64,000 bases of DNA from CAZYME01 sp964648115 (lineage in GTDB: Bacteria; Pseudomonadota; Gammaproteobacteria; Legionellales; Legionellaceae), in NCBI GenBank assembly GCA_964648115.1, contig CAZYME010000014.1, positions 4,063-68,062 of the forward strand, written 5' to 3'. Made by a program: the position numbers and the translations under genes. Position 1 is the first letter of the stretch, and every line of letters begins with the position of its first letter. Shown piece by piece: positions 54,173 through 63,411 of the stretch. The notes under the pieces are model-generated. The model was not told where the DNA came from, did not search any database, and saw only the letters and a program-made list of their open reading frames with translations.

Positions 54173-56131
54173 ATGTTTAACAAAATTCTTATAGCAAATC
54201 GCGGTGAAATTGCCTGTCGCATCATCAAAACCGCTCGAAAGATGGGAATCGCGTCAATTGCTGTTTACTCAACTGCAGATCACGACAGCCTGCATGTCTC
54301 ACTAGCGGACAACGCTTTTTGCATAGGACCACCCGCAGCAACTGCTAGTTACCTCAATATTGACGCTATCATTGCCGCCGCCGTAGAAAGTGGCGCCGAA
54401 GCCATTCACCCTGGCTATGGGTTTTTATCTGAGAACCCGGACCTAGCACGAGCATGTACCAAAGCAGGGATCATCTTTATCGGACCCTCTGTGGAAGCAA
54501 TGGAAGCAATGGCCTCTAAACAATTAGCCAAACAACGTCTTGAAAAAACTACCATCCCACTAACACCCGGCTATCATGGCAAAGATCAATCAGATGACCG
54601 CCTTTTAAAAGAGGCAAAACAACTAGGCTTCCCTGTTCTGCTTAAAGCTGCCAGTGGCGGCGGCGGAAAAGGCATGCGTTCTGTTCATGAAGAAACTGAC
54701 TTTTTCAAAGATCTAGCAAGCGCGCGTCGAGAAGCAAAAGCTAGTTTTGCAGACGATACCATGTTGATTGAAAAATTAATTACCAATCCACGCCACGTAG
54801 AAATTCAAATCATGGCAGACAATCACGGTAATGTAGTCCATCTCCACGAGCGAGACTGTTCAATTCAACGCCGCCACCAAAAAATCATTGAAGAAGCACC
54901 AGCACCAAATTTATCAAAAGCCTTACGAGAAGGCTTAGCCGAAGCCGCAGTCGCCGTAGCACGCACTATTGACTACCGCGGTGCAGGTACCGTGGAATTT
55001 TTAGTAGATGGCAACCATTTTTATTTCATGGAAATGAATACACGTTTACAAGTAGAACACCCCGTAACAGAGATGATCACAGGGCTCGACTTAGTAGAAT
55101 GGCAATTGCGCATTGCTGCAAATGAACCACTACCCTGCACACAAAAACAAATCCAAGCACAAGGCCATGCCATCGAATGTCGAATTTATGCGGAAGACCC
55201 TCAAAATGGCTTCCTTCCATCTATTGGTCAATTGCATTTTCTAAAAGAACCTACCGGAACCGGCATACGCATAGATAGCGGGGTTACAAAAAACTCCCAC
55301 ATCACTATGTACTATGACCCCATGATTGCTAAATTAATTGCTTGGGGAGACTCGCGAGAACAAGCTCTACAACGCCTGCAACAAGCACTAAAGCATTACT
55401 ACATAGGTGGAGTTAAAACCAATATCCCTTTTTTACAAGCCATTACCCAACACCCTCATTTTACCAAAGCCAAATTAAGCACTAACTTTTTAAGTCAGCA
55501 AAATATTGAAATACACAACGTTGATACACAAACGGCCTTGCTTATGGCAGCAAGCGTAGACTATTTGCGCCTATTTACATCTGATGATCCGCTACGTACT
55601 GATACCATTGCCTGGCAAATGCATCTTAAAAGCCATTGGTGCTCACGCTATACCCTCAATGGTGAGCAACACAATATTACCGTCATACCTACTAATGCTC
55701 ATGAGCTCACCCTCAAACTCAATGATGAAACTATCTCACTACGCGTAAAACTATCCGATCAGCGATTATCCATCGATGACGGAAAACACCGCCAACAAGC
55801 ATGGGTAGAATGTTTTAATAATCAGCTCTTTTTTTACACAGAAACCGGCCCCATTATTGTCGAAAGATTTGCAGGCCAACAGCTATTTAGCCATCATCAC
55901 AGCACTGACAACCAATTAACCGCCCCCATGCCTGGAACAATTGTTGCTATTTTAAAAAACAAAGGCGACAACATAAAAGCTGGCGAACGGCTAATGGTAT
56001 TAGAAGCGATGAAAATGGAACATACCATACATGCACCTTGCGATGGTCTCTTAGTGGATATTTTTTACGCTATAGGCGCACAGGTAAACGAAGGCGCAGA
56101 GTTAGTTGCCCTGCAAGCTACTGAAGTATAG
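54173..56131 (+). CDS. mccA: Methylcrotonyl-CoA carboxylase, biotin carboxylase (alpha) subunit
   Basis: Carboxylates its own biotin with ATP and bicarbonate. 652 residues. Biotin carboxylase domain (1-445) with ATP-grasp loop [28 protein letters not shown], and [16 protein letters not shown]-terminal biotinyl domain with the lysine in [11 protein letters not shown]. The middle domain supports assembly with MccB. Start ATG with AAGGA upstream. Confidence 0.95.
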   Translation: MFNKILIANRGEIACRIIKTARKMGIASIAVYSTADHDSLHVSLADNAFCIGPPAATASYLNIDAIIAAAVESGAEAIHPGYGFLSENPDLARACTKAGIIFIGPSVEAMEAMASKQLAKQRLEKTTIPLTPGYHGKDQSDDRLLKEAKQLGFPVLLKAASGGGGKGMRSVHEETDFFKDLASARREAKASFADDTMLIEKLITNPRHVEIQIMADNHGNVVHLHERDCSIQRRHQKIIEEAPAPNLSKALREGLAEAAVAVARTIDYRGAGTVEFLVDGNHFYFMEMNTRLQVEHPVTEMITGLDLVEWQLRIAANEPLPCTQKQIQAQGHAIECRIYAEDPQNGFLPSIGQLHFLKEPTGTGIRIDSGVTKNSHITMYYDPMIAKLIAWGDSREQALQRLQQALKHYYIGGVKTNIPFLQAITQHPHFTKAKLSTNFLSQQNIEIHNVDTQTALLMAASVDYLRLFTSDDPLRTDTIAWQMHLKSHWCSRYTLNGEQHNITVIPTNAHELTLKLNDETISLRVKLSDQRLSIDDGKHRQQAWVECFNNQLFFYTETGPIIVERFAGQQLFSHHHSTDNQLTAPMPGTIVAILKNKGDNIKAGERLMVLEAMKMEHTIHAPCDGLLVDIFYAIGAQVNEGAELVALQATEV

Positions 56132-56138
56132 GACTACC

Positions 56139-57050
56139 ATGAAAAACTCACCGGATGTGACGATTATCGAGGTTGGGCCACGGGATGGTTTACAAAACGA
56201 GCCTTCATTTGTTGCCACTCCAACAAAAGTACAATTGATTAACCTCTTAAGCCAAAGTGGCTTAAAACAAATTGAAGTTACCAGTTTTGTTTCAGCCAAA
56301 TCGATCCCACAACTAGCTGATAATCAAGAGGTTTTTCTAGCCATTGATAAGCCTAATGGCGTGCATTTTTCAGCATTAGTTCCCAATGAACGTGGTATGC
56401 AAACAGCTCTGGATATTGGCGTTAAAGATATCGCTATATTCACCGCGGCCAGCGAATCATTTAATCAACACAATATTAATTGCTCAATTGCTGAAAGCTT
56501 TGCGCGCATGGCCCCGGTAATGGCCCTTGCCAGAGCGAACAAAATTCATGTTCGAGGTTATATTTCATGTGTACTAGGCTGCCCCTATGAGGGGACTATA
56601 TCCCCAAAACAAGTCGTACAAGTCGCCCGACAGCTAGTTGACCTAGGAGTAGATGAAATCAGTCTAGGAGACACTATAGGTGTAGGCACACCAAAACAAA
56701 CTAAAGAGTTACTAACTGCAATCACCGAATGCTTCCCTTTATCGCACGTTGCCATGCATTTTCATGATACCTACGGGCAAGCAATTGCCAACATCTATGC
56801 ATCACTTGAAGCAGGCATAACCCGCTTTGACAGCTCAGTAGCAGGCCTTGGTGGTTGCCCCTACGCGCTGGGCGCTACGGGCAATGTAGCAACTGAGGAC
56901 GTGCTCTATCTACTTCATGGCTTAGGTATAGAAACAGGCATCGATATTTATAAAGTAGTACTAGCGGGAGACATGATTTGCAAAGCGCTAGGCCGTAAAA
57001 ACCAATCAAAAGTAGCCAATGCACTGTTGTCAAACTATGGCCATAAGTAA
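56139..57050 (+). CDS. Hydroxymethylglutaryl-CoA lyase
   Basis: Splits HMG-CoA into acetyl-CoA and acetoacetate, the last enzyme of the operon. 303 residues from the ATG at 56139, seven bases after the mccA stop; an upstream TTG frame lies inside mccA. Signature motifs IEVGPRDGLQNE, SCVLGCPYEG and HFHDTYGQA (metal ligands), and SVAGLGGCPYALGATGNVAT with the catalytic cysteine. Confidence 0.95.
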   Translation: MKNSPDVTIIEVGPRDGLQNEPSFVATPTKVQLINLLSQSGLKQIEVTSFVSAKSIPQLADNQEVFLAIDKPNGVHFSALVPNERGMQTALDIGVKDIAIFTAASESFNQHNINCSIAESFARMAPVMALARANKIHVRGYISCVLGCPYEGTISPKQVVQVARQLVDLGVDEISLGDTIGVGTPKQTKELLTAITECFPLSHVAMHFHDTYGQAIANIYASLEAGITRFDSSVAGLGGCPYALGATGNVATEDVLYLLHGLGIETGIDIYKVVLAGDMICKALGRKNQSKVANALLSNYGHK

Positions 57051-57054
57051 CAAA

Positions 57055-60000
57055 CTATACCGGAGATACAGACAGCTCCAGGAAGTCTGAGGAGCTGGTG
57101 TTGCGACGCCGACTCTCTTGAGAGTTAAAAAAACCATACTGACTCAAATCACTGCAACTTGCTCGCCTCCTGATCCCACTTGTCCTATCAACAGATACTG
57201 ACACCACACTAAATTGCAAGAATTCAGGACACCTTCGTGTTGTGAAAGAGATCAGGTTATGAAGATAATTCTTCGTTTCAGTATGCTTATTTGAAGATGC
57301 CTGGCGAGATGCAGACTGGATTTGTAGATGATCTGGTGGATTTAATTTTAAACAGTACATTAACATATCCAAAGTTCCGTACTGTGCTGCCCATTGAAAT
57401 GCTTTTGCGGTAACGTGAGGCCTGACTAATGTAGAGAGATATACCATAATAGGAAGCGCATCCGATTTTATTGCTAAAAATAACGCCGTTTCAATTGATT
57501 GCTCTCTAAAAAGGCTGGGCTTTAAACCACATAATAAACGCACACAATCTAGGCGCTTTAAATTCACTAGATGGTATAGCGCTTGTTCTGCAGCGACATA
57601 ACTTGGGTAGGATAATTTTAAATCAAACATGAACCCAATAGCATGGAATGATTTACACTTCACAGCTAAATCTAGCCCTTCATCAATGATATTCTGACGT
57701 AAAGCGACACCTGGCAAGCTGCAAAAATATCGGGCAAGGGGTAAATTTCCGGTTTTTATAGCACGTATAAAGGCCTTTTCGATTACTTCAAGACGAGGAC
57801 CATTGAGTAAGTGGCATAGCTGTTCAATGATGATTACTTGGTTATGAGCGACCGCGTGCATCAATATACTTTCAACTGCGCACTGCAATATGGGGCTTTC
57901 AATCAAGTTCCCCAGAAACGTTATACTTTCCAAATGCCCATGTTGCGCAGCTATTTTGAGCACATTAGCTAGCATTGTAGCGTTCAGTGCCTCATGATTT
58001 AAATCCCAAAGGAATTGCATAATATTCACATTTCCATTCCTTGCAGCACAAACAAATGCTTGTAAAATATTCTTCCCTTGCAAACGCTTAATAGAATAGT
58101 TACATAAATATTGTACAAGCCCCAGCTGCCCCCCCTCCGCTGCGAATACTAAAATCGACTTATAAGTAGTTTGAGACAAAGGACAAGATTCGCAAAGATA
58201 CTGAACAACTTTCCATTGCGCCGTTTCAGCGGCGATAAAGGCTGCCGATTTCAAAGCGGCTGGAGATAAACACAAATTTGCATCTAACCATTCGACAATA
58301 CCCACATTATTCTGTCTAACTGCCCTGAAAAAAACATTTTCTCCACCATAATCTCTATCCATCCACCTTAAGCCAGTGGCTTTATAAGTCTCTAATCTTT
58401 GAATAATTTCGGCACGCAATGCTTCATTATCAATAGCCGTTAAAATCTCAATCAGTAATTGTTCATACTGATTAATGCTACCCTCAGAAAATTCTTGGGG
58501 TATTTCTAACGCCTGAAAAAAATCATCCAGGTTAAAATAGTCTGGGTATTTAAAAAGATAGGCTTTCGCAATATAAACCTGAAATGCGTATTTATTTCTT
58601 GGGCAATGGTGCGTTATTGATGTGAGCGAATTTAAAGCATGTAATTGTTGTGAAATATTGTGCCAGCAATCTTCAAGAACATGATAACTATCGATATTCA
58701 ACGGAGCCTGTGCAACTTGTGCATCAATAAATTCATCGAATTTTGCTTCTAGCTGCTCGCATTTGGCCGTAACAATCCTATCTTTCGCAGAGAATTTTTT
58801 TAAGAGCTTTTTCAACGCCATATCTTCGACGAGGTCTAAGCGTTCTAAAGCTAAATCAAGAATTACTTCATAAACTAGAGCAGCTGCTGATTTATTAACA
58901 CCACAGAAAACCTCGAACAAAGTCATAAATTGAGAAAGCAGATGAAATACAGGGGTGTCTCCAGAACGCACCTCCTCAAGATAAGATATTATATTACAGC
59001 TGCTTAGTTGATTAAGGAGTGCTGGCTTATAAGGCAGGAGATGTAAAACTGCACCATTATGCTGTGTGATAAGGTTTGCAACCGACTCATCAGTAATGAG
59101 AGACGCAAGCACTTCCAGTTTTGTTGGTACTTGCGCTGCAATATGATTGATGAATTCCGACAATTGCCCCTTATCTCGGTTTAAAAAATCAAACAAAATC
59201 CCTCGCCACAACACTGATTGATATTCTGCGTATCCTTCAATAGCTAACTTCAGCAAATCGAATCCAAACAATCGATAAAGCGTATCAAAATTTTCCACTG
59301 AGGGTCTTAGAAACAACGCAGGAGGCATTATTTCAAGCGGTTCCAAAAGCTCCGGTGCGGGACGATCTCCTGTTATAGCATATGCATTAAATCCCAATCC
59401 CAACCCTTCGCATGCAACATGTCCTGCCGCTTCAACAAGTTCTTTCGTGTCAGAAAACTGGTTAAGCAATTGGTATAATTGTCTAATTGGACTATCATCC
59501 GAATTTAAAAATGCAGCATGATAGTCCATAAATTTTTGTAACAAATTTGTTTGGAGAATTCGTTTGGCAGGCACGCGCTGAGATAACCAAAGTACAGCGG
59601 CTGCGAATTTCTCCGTATCATCAATCAGTGGAAAAAATAGAGGGGCAAGGGTTACCGCATTTTCTTCCCCGCTTAAGAGCGGTGTTAGCTGCGCTAAATA
59701 TGCCACAGTCTGATCGGTAGCAATAGCAAGCTCAACCGCAACATTTATTGGCTTACATTTATCTAATTCCCCTTTATTTTTCGTGTAAAAATCAAGAGCC
59801 GTTTCCTTTTCTTCTTTTAATAACAGCAGGAAAACTTTGTTAATACTTGATATTGTTGCATCAGAATAATGCCCGTTCTCTGATAAGGATAATAAGTATT
59901 TTAATGCAAGAATAAGCGAGTTAGCCTCTCCATGAGCAGTGAGATCTTGCTGGCAAGCTGCCATAAATCTCATGTACGCATCATGTTCCTCTAAACACTT

Positions 60001-60189
60001 AACTGATTCACTTAGAACTTGTGGAGGGGATGAGCCAAATTTTGCACTACGGAATTCGACAAGGAGCTGTTTGCGGCGCTTTAGGCCAAGTTCATGCTCA
60101 GAGTTAAAACCAAGCAGAGTAATTGTCTCTTGATGAAAGACAGGGGATTCGTCTTTAGCGCACATCCAGGAAAATAACTCGTAAAGCAC
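57055..60189 (-). CDS. 1044-residue ankyrin-like solenoid protein, effector-like
   Basis: No named family. The N-terminal 600 residues are helical, non-repetitive and acidic-to-neutral. From about 615 to 946 there is a run of about ten degenerate ankyrin-like units (GGENVFFRAVRQNNVGIVEWL, AAEGGQLGLVQYLCN, AARNGNVNIMQFLWD, AAQHGHLESITFLGN and AAQYGTLDMLMYCLK), each around 33-37 residues. The C-terminal 70 residues are Ser/Arg-rich and probably disordered. No signal peptide. The start GTG at 60189 is uncertain; an ATG eight codons later is possible. It converges on the HMG-CoA lyase gene with only four bases between stops. Host-targeting is inferred from size and repeats. Confidence 0.78.
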   Translation of the reverse strand: MLYELFSWMCAKDESPVFHQETITLLGFNSEHELGLKRRKQLLVEFRSAKFGSSPPQVLSESVKCLEEHDAYMRFMAACQQDLTAHGEANSLILALKYLLSLSENGHYSDATISSINKVFLLLLKEEKETALDFYTKNKGELDKCKPINVAVELAIATDQTVAYLAQLTPLLSGEENAVTLAPLFFPLIDDTEKFAAAVLWLSQRVPAKRILQTNLLQKFMDYHAAFLNSDDSPIRQLYQLLNQFSDTKELVEAAGHVACEGLGLGFNAYAITGDRPAPELLEPLEIMPPALFLRPSVENFDTLYRLFGFDLLKLAIEGYAEYQSVLWRGILFDFLNRDKGQLSEFINHIAAQVPTKLEVLASLITDESVANLITQHNGAVLHLLPYKPALLNQLSSCNIISYLEEVRSGDTPVFHLLSQFMTLFEVFCGVNKSAAALVYEVILDLALERLDLVEDMALKKLLKKFSAKDRIVTAKCEQLEAKFDEFIDAQVAQAPLNIDSYHVLEDCWHNISQQLHALNSLTSITHHCPRNKYAFQVYIAKAYLFKYPDYFNLDDFFQALEIPQEFSEGSINQYEQLLIEILTAIDNEALRAEIIQRLETYKATGLRWMDRDYGGENVFFRAVRQNNVGIVEWLDANLCLSPAALKSAAFIAAETAQWKVVQYLCESCPLSQTTYKSILVFAAEGGQLGLVQYLCNYSIKRLQGKNILQAFVCAARNGNVNIMQFLWDLNHEALNATMLANVLKIAAQHGHLESITFLGNLIESPILQCAVESILMHAVAHNQVIIIEQLCHLLNGPRLEVIEKAFIRAIKTGNLPLARYFCSLPGVALRQNIIDEGLDLAVKCKSFHAIGFMFDLKLSYPSYVAAEQALYHLVNLKRLDCVRLLCGLKPSLFREQSIETALFLAIKSDALPIMVYLSTLVRPHVTAKAFQWAAQYGTLDMLMYCLKLNPPDHLQIQSASRQASSNKHTETKNYLHNLISFTTRRCPEFLQFSVVSVSVDRTSGIRRRASCSDLSQYGFFNSQESRRRNTSSSDFLELSVSPV

Positions 60190-60292
60190 GATGATCGCTC
60201 ACTTTTTTATCCTCGATGATTTCATTATTAAGACAAGTTATGGTCAAGGTCAAGATCAAACCTTATACCAAATCGTGCTATACTGTTGACCC

Positions 60293-60321
60293 TTGACATT
60301 GCTCGATACCCCGCTTAGCAT
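60293..60321 (+). promoter_or_regulatory. Predicted promoter of ispB
   Basis: TTGACA (60293-60298), 17-base spacer, TAGCAT (60316-60321, four of six). It ends 28 bases before the ispB ATG at 60350 and shows that a TTG at 60293 is promoter, not start codon. Confidence 0.6.
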
Positions 60322-60349
60322 GCATTCATTCTTTCTACGAGGAAACACG

Positions 60350-61318
60350 ATGGAAATTCACCATTTGCGAGCATTAGTAAATGGAGATTTTGAAGCGGTT
60401 AACGCTTTAATCATCGAAAAGATCCAGTCTGAAATTAGCTTAATTGATGACTTGGCTAACCATATTGTACGAAGCGGTGGTAAACGCCTGCGTCCTCTTA
60501 TAGTGCTATTAGCAAGTCATGCCTGCAACTATAAAGGCAAGGATCATATTCTTCTTGCTGCAATGGTGGAGTTTTTTCATACAGCCACACTATTGCATGA
60601 CGATGTTATAGACGAATCAACCTTGCGTCGTGGCCGGGAAACTGCGAATGAAATATGGGGCAGTAAAGCTAGTATATTAGTTGGTGATTACCTTTTTACA
60701 CAATACATGCAACTTATGATCCAGGTGGGTGATTTAAGCATTATGCAGATGCTAACGGACCTAACACTGGAAATTGGTTGTGGTGAAATCCAACAACTAT
60801 CAAACCGGCATAATACTGCTCTTACCAACGAAGAATACTTTGAGGTAATTCGCCGCAAAACCTCCCTCCTTTTTGCCATGTCAGCTTCATTAGGTGCTAT
60901 GATAAGCAAAGCAGATGAAGCTGTACAAAAAGGTTTGTATGACTACGGATTACACATAGGAAACGCATTTCAATTAATTGATGATGCCCTTGATTATTGT
61001 TCAGATGCTAACACTATTGGTAAAAATATCGGGGACGATTTGGCAGATGGAAAAGCTACCCTTCCATTACTACACGCTTTAAAACACGGCACCCCCGATC
61101 AACAGCTAAAAATCAGAGAAAGCCTGGAGCAAGGCACCTTAGAATATTTACCTGAAATACTCGAAACTATCGCCTCAACGAAGGCCATTGATTACACACG
61201 CGATGCTGCCGCCAAAGAGGTAGACAACGCAATTTCCGCGTTACAAATTCTACCCGATTCAGAGTACAAAGATGCTCTCGCCGATCTTGCAAGGTATGCT
61301 CTTCAGCGTGATCATTGA
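60350..61318 (+). CDS. ispB: Octaprenyl diphosphate synthase
   Basis: Builds the all-trans polyprenyl side chain of ubiquinone. 322 residues from the ATG at 60350 (CGAGGAAA ribosome-binding site), matching E. coli IspB (323). The first aspartate-rich motif DDVIDES is at 84-90 (LLHDDVIDES), the second is QLIDDALDY. GGKRLRPLIVLLA is typical. The chain length (C40) is inferred from family likeness. Confidence 0.93.
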   Translation: MEIHHLRALVNGDFEAVNALIIEKIQSEISLIDDLANHIVRSGGKRLRPLIVLLASHACNYKGKDHILLAAMVEFFHTATLLHDDVIDESTLRRGRETANEIWGSKASILVGDYLFTQYMQLMIQVGDLSIMQMLTDLTLEIGCGEIQQLSNRHNTALTNEEYFEVIRRKTSLLFAMSASLGAMISKADEAVQKGLYDYGLHIGNAFQLIDDALDYCSDANTIGKNIGDDLADGKATLPLLHALKHGTPDQQLKIRESLEQGTLEYLPEILETIASTKAIDYTRDAAAKEVDNAISALQILPDSEYKDALADLARYALQRDH

Positions 61319-61381
61319 GAAAGCTTAAAGCTTGCTCGAAAGAAGATGTAAGGCAGATACTTAATGCTATATTGAGTTAAA

Positions 61382-61458
61382 CGGAGTGTAGCTCAGCCTG
61401 GTAGAGCACTGCCTTCGGGAGGCAGGGGCCGCAAGTTCGATTCTTGTCACTCCGACCA
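61382..61458 (+). tRNA. tRNA-Pro (anticodon CGG)
   Basis: A 77-base tRNA with genomically encoded CCA. Acceptor arms CGGAGTG and CACTCCG pair perfectly; D-arm GCTCAGCCTGGTAGAGC; anticodon stem CTGCC/GGCAG with loop TTCGGGA, giving anticodon CGG; T-arm with GTTCGATTC. It corresponds to E. coli proK. A possible promoter upstream is TTGCTC (61332) with GATACT (61356) at 18-base spacing. Confidence 0.95.
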
Positions 61459-61482
61459 AAAAATTAACGCAAAGGCGTTATG

Positions 61483-62439
61483 CTAGATTGGAAGTTTCAT
61501 GAGCTTTTTCGCATTCAGATAGCAAACTTTTTCTCGCGTCAAATCAGAAATACTTGCATTATTTATCCACTGAACAGCAACCTCACTATTTTCATAAGGG
61601 TAATCTACAGAAAAAAGCACATGCGTCTCCCCCAAGCTTAACAGAGAGCAGATAAGAGGCGCATCATCACATTGTCCTGAAGTAGTTACATATAAATTTT
61701 GCTTTAAATACATGGAAGGAAGCATCTTCAGTGGTCGGGTTTTTTCAAGTAACTGCGTACGGCTATCTAACCGCCATAACTCGAATGGAAGCATTTCCCC
61801 CATGTGACCCAAAATAATCTTTAATTTGGGGAAACGATCAAAGACGCCGGCATAGACCAAACGTAAAAAATGCGAGGAGGTTTCAAAGTTCCATTCCCAA
61901 GTGCATTTTACAAGCTCGTCACAACCTTCAAGTACATAGGGCTTAATAAACGAGTCTGTAGGATGTAAGTAAAGTGGCACATCTAAGGCTTCCATACGCT
62001 CCCAAAAAACATCATATTGCGGATCATCAAGATATACACCATTAGTGTGCCCGTTCACCATAGAGCCAAAAAAACCAAGCTCTTTGATAGACCTTTCCAA
62101 TTCATCAGCCGCTTCTTTAGGCGCTTGCATAGGAAGATGGGCAAAACCCCCATAACGATTGGGTTTCTTGGAAACTTCATGCGCGAGCACGTCATTAGCA
62201 TCTTTTGCTAATTTAATAGCAAGTTTCGCGTCACTCTCTGCTTGTACACCTGGACCTGAAATTCCAAGAATTGAAAAATCAATCCCTGCTTTATCCATTG
62301 TATCCAAACGCAAATCATCAAAACTACTTAAATTAGCAATAATCCTTTTTTTACCTTCGGCAGAAACAGCCGGCATTGCTTTGACACAGTAATCTAAAAG
62401 CGCAGGCGTGATAAAATGCTCTTCAAGTGCTATTTTCAT
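61483..62439 (-). CDS. Amidohydrolase-2 family protein (gamma-resorcylate decarboxylase-like)
   Basis: 318 residues of the metal-dependent decarboxylase group within the amidohydrolase superfamily. The N-terminal metal motif ALEEHF gives E6 and H8, with YLHPTDSF supplying the next His, HMGEMLPFELWRLDSR and the metal Asp in FSVDYPYENSEVA. The sequence order and residues resemble gamma-resorcylate or 2,3-dihydroxybenzoate decarboxylases throughout. The true substrate is unknown. It has its own promoter. Confidence 0.85.
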   Translation of the reverse strand: MKIALEEHFITPALLDYCVKAMPAVSAEGKKRIIANLSSFDDLRLDTMDKAGIDFSILGISGPGVQAESDAKLAIKLAKDANDVLAHEVSKKPNRYGGFAHLPMQAPKEAADELERSIKELGFFGSMVNGHTNGVYLDDPQYDVFWERMEALDVPLYLHPTDSFIKPYVLEGCDELVKCTWEWNFETSSHFLRLVYAGVFDRFPKLKIILGHMGEMLPFELWRLDSRTQLLEKTRPLKMLPSMYLKQNLYVTTSGQCDDAPLICSLLSLGETHVLFSVDYPYENSEVAVQWINNASISDLTREKVCYLNAKKLMKLPI

Positions 62440-62477
62440 AGTGCCAGCATCCTCGTTATTTGAGACATTGTTGAATG

Positions 62478-62506
62478 ATTATATATAGCGCTTTATCTAC
62501 CCTCAA
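62478..62506 (-). promoter_or_regulatory. Predicted promoter of the amidohydrolase gene
   Basis: On the minus strand TTGAGG (62506-62501), 17-base spacer, perfect TATAAT (62483-62478), 39 bases before the ATG. The -35 lies inside the 3' end of the upstream gene. Confidence 0.6.
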
Positions 62507-63125
62507 AGAATGAAACTTTAATTTCTTTTGGGCCTTGCCAGGCTTTAGCCGCAGTTAAGGTGGCATCTCTTAATGTATAACCAAGTTGAAGTAAGCGCGC
62601 ACTATCCTTAGCTTCAAGCTTACCATAGGTTTCAATCATCCACACGCGCCGCTCATAGCGGCCTATTTTTATCTCAGGTAAATAATCTACCGTGAGAATT
62701 CCCACGATTGCCCCTGTTTTAAAACAAACCCGATCCCAAGCTAATAAAGCTTCCTGCAGTTCTGGGGTGAGCATGCATTTAAGAAGTGCTTCGTTGTTGG
62801 TACGTAAGACAAATTTATTATCAAAAGCACTATTACCGATTTTAAGATCGGCAACACCAAGCATGCCAGCTGCAGACGCAATAGGGTCAAGCGAAGAGAT
62901 ATAAACATAAAATGGAGTAGGAGCGCCAAACAATTGCCAAATGCGCGTCATCTGAGCATGACTACTTGACATCACAGGATAGTCAAGCACATAGCCCTGC
63001 GTTTGTAGTTGTCGGGTATGATCAGCGTTCATTTTTTTGACCTGCTTGCCGACAAAAACATACGCAGTAGCAACAGCAATAACTATGGCCACGAACAATA
63101 ATATTTCAGGTATCAATTCAATCAT
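62493..63125 (-). CDS. Hypothetical protein with N-terminal membrane anchor
   Basis: 210 residues. One transmembrane helix at about 6-26 (IPEILLFVAIVIAVATAYVF) followed by a basic VGKQVKKMN and a soluble domain facing one side. No family recognised. Strands around 75-110 and 125-185 suggest a small beta-rich domain. Upstream of and co-oriented with the amidohydrolase, but the latter has its own promoter. Confidence 0.72.
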   Translation of the reverse strand: MIELIPEILLFVAIVIAVATAYVFVGKQVKKMNADHTRQLQTQGYVLDYPVMSSSHAQMTRIWQLFGAPTPFYVYISSLDPIASAAGMLGVADLKIGNSAFDNKFVLRTNNEALLKCMLTPELQEALLAWDRVCFKTGAIVGILTVDYLPEIKIGRYERRVWMIETYGKLEAKDSARLLQLGYTLRDATLTAAKAWQGPKEIKVSFFEGR

Positions 63126-63191
63126 ACTTTTATATTAGCAAAGATTAGGGCGCTCTATAGCAATACAACATATTTATTCACGGCTGTACCA

Positions 63192-63290
63192 TTAAAAATT
63201 TGACAGCCGTGCGCCGGAAGGTATAGCTGCGATAGCAGTTGCTAATTGGGCGCCGGTCATTGCGGCAAGATCCTGTAGTCGTAAGTACAT
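63192..63290 (-). CDS. 32-residue ORF made of LRR-like sequence, probable remnant
   Basis: Reads MYLRLQDLAAMTGAQLATAI followed by AAIPSGARLSNF and stop. LATAIAAIPSGA matches the LRR unit of the adjacent gene (AIAFRAIPSGVTSLDLSGN). A strong AGGAGAGG lies six bases before the ATG, unusual for a fragment. Either a decayed paralogue of the LRR gene whose initiation region survives, or a tiny expressed peptide. Confidence 0.5.
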   Translation of the reverse strand: MYLRLQDLAAMTGAQLATAIAAIPSGARLSNF

Positions 63291-63411
63291 AATTAACCTC
63301 TCCTGGGATTCTGACTTAAAATAAAGCCATGCTGCCAATTAAATTGGCCCATCATATCCAATTGAAACAATTTTGCACAATAATTTACGCAACAGGTAGG
63401 CACCTAGGTAG

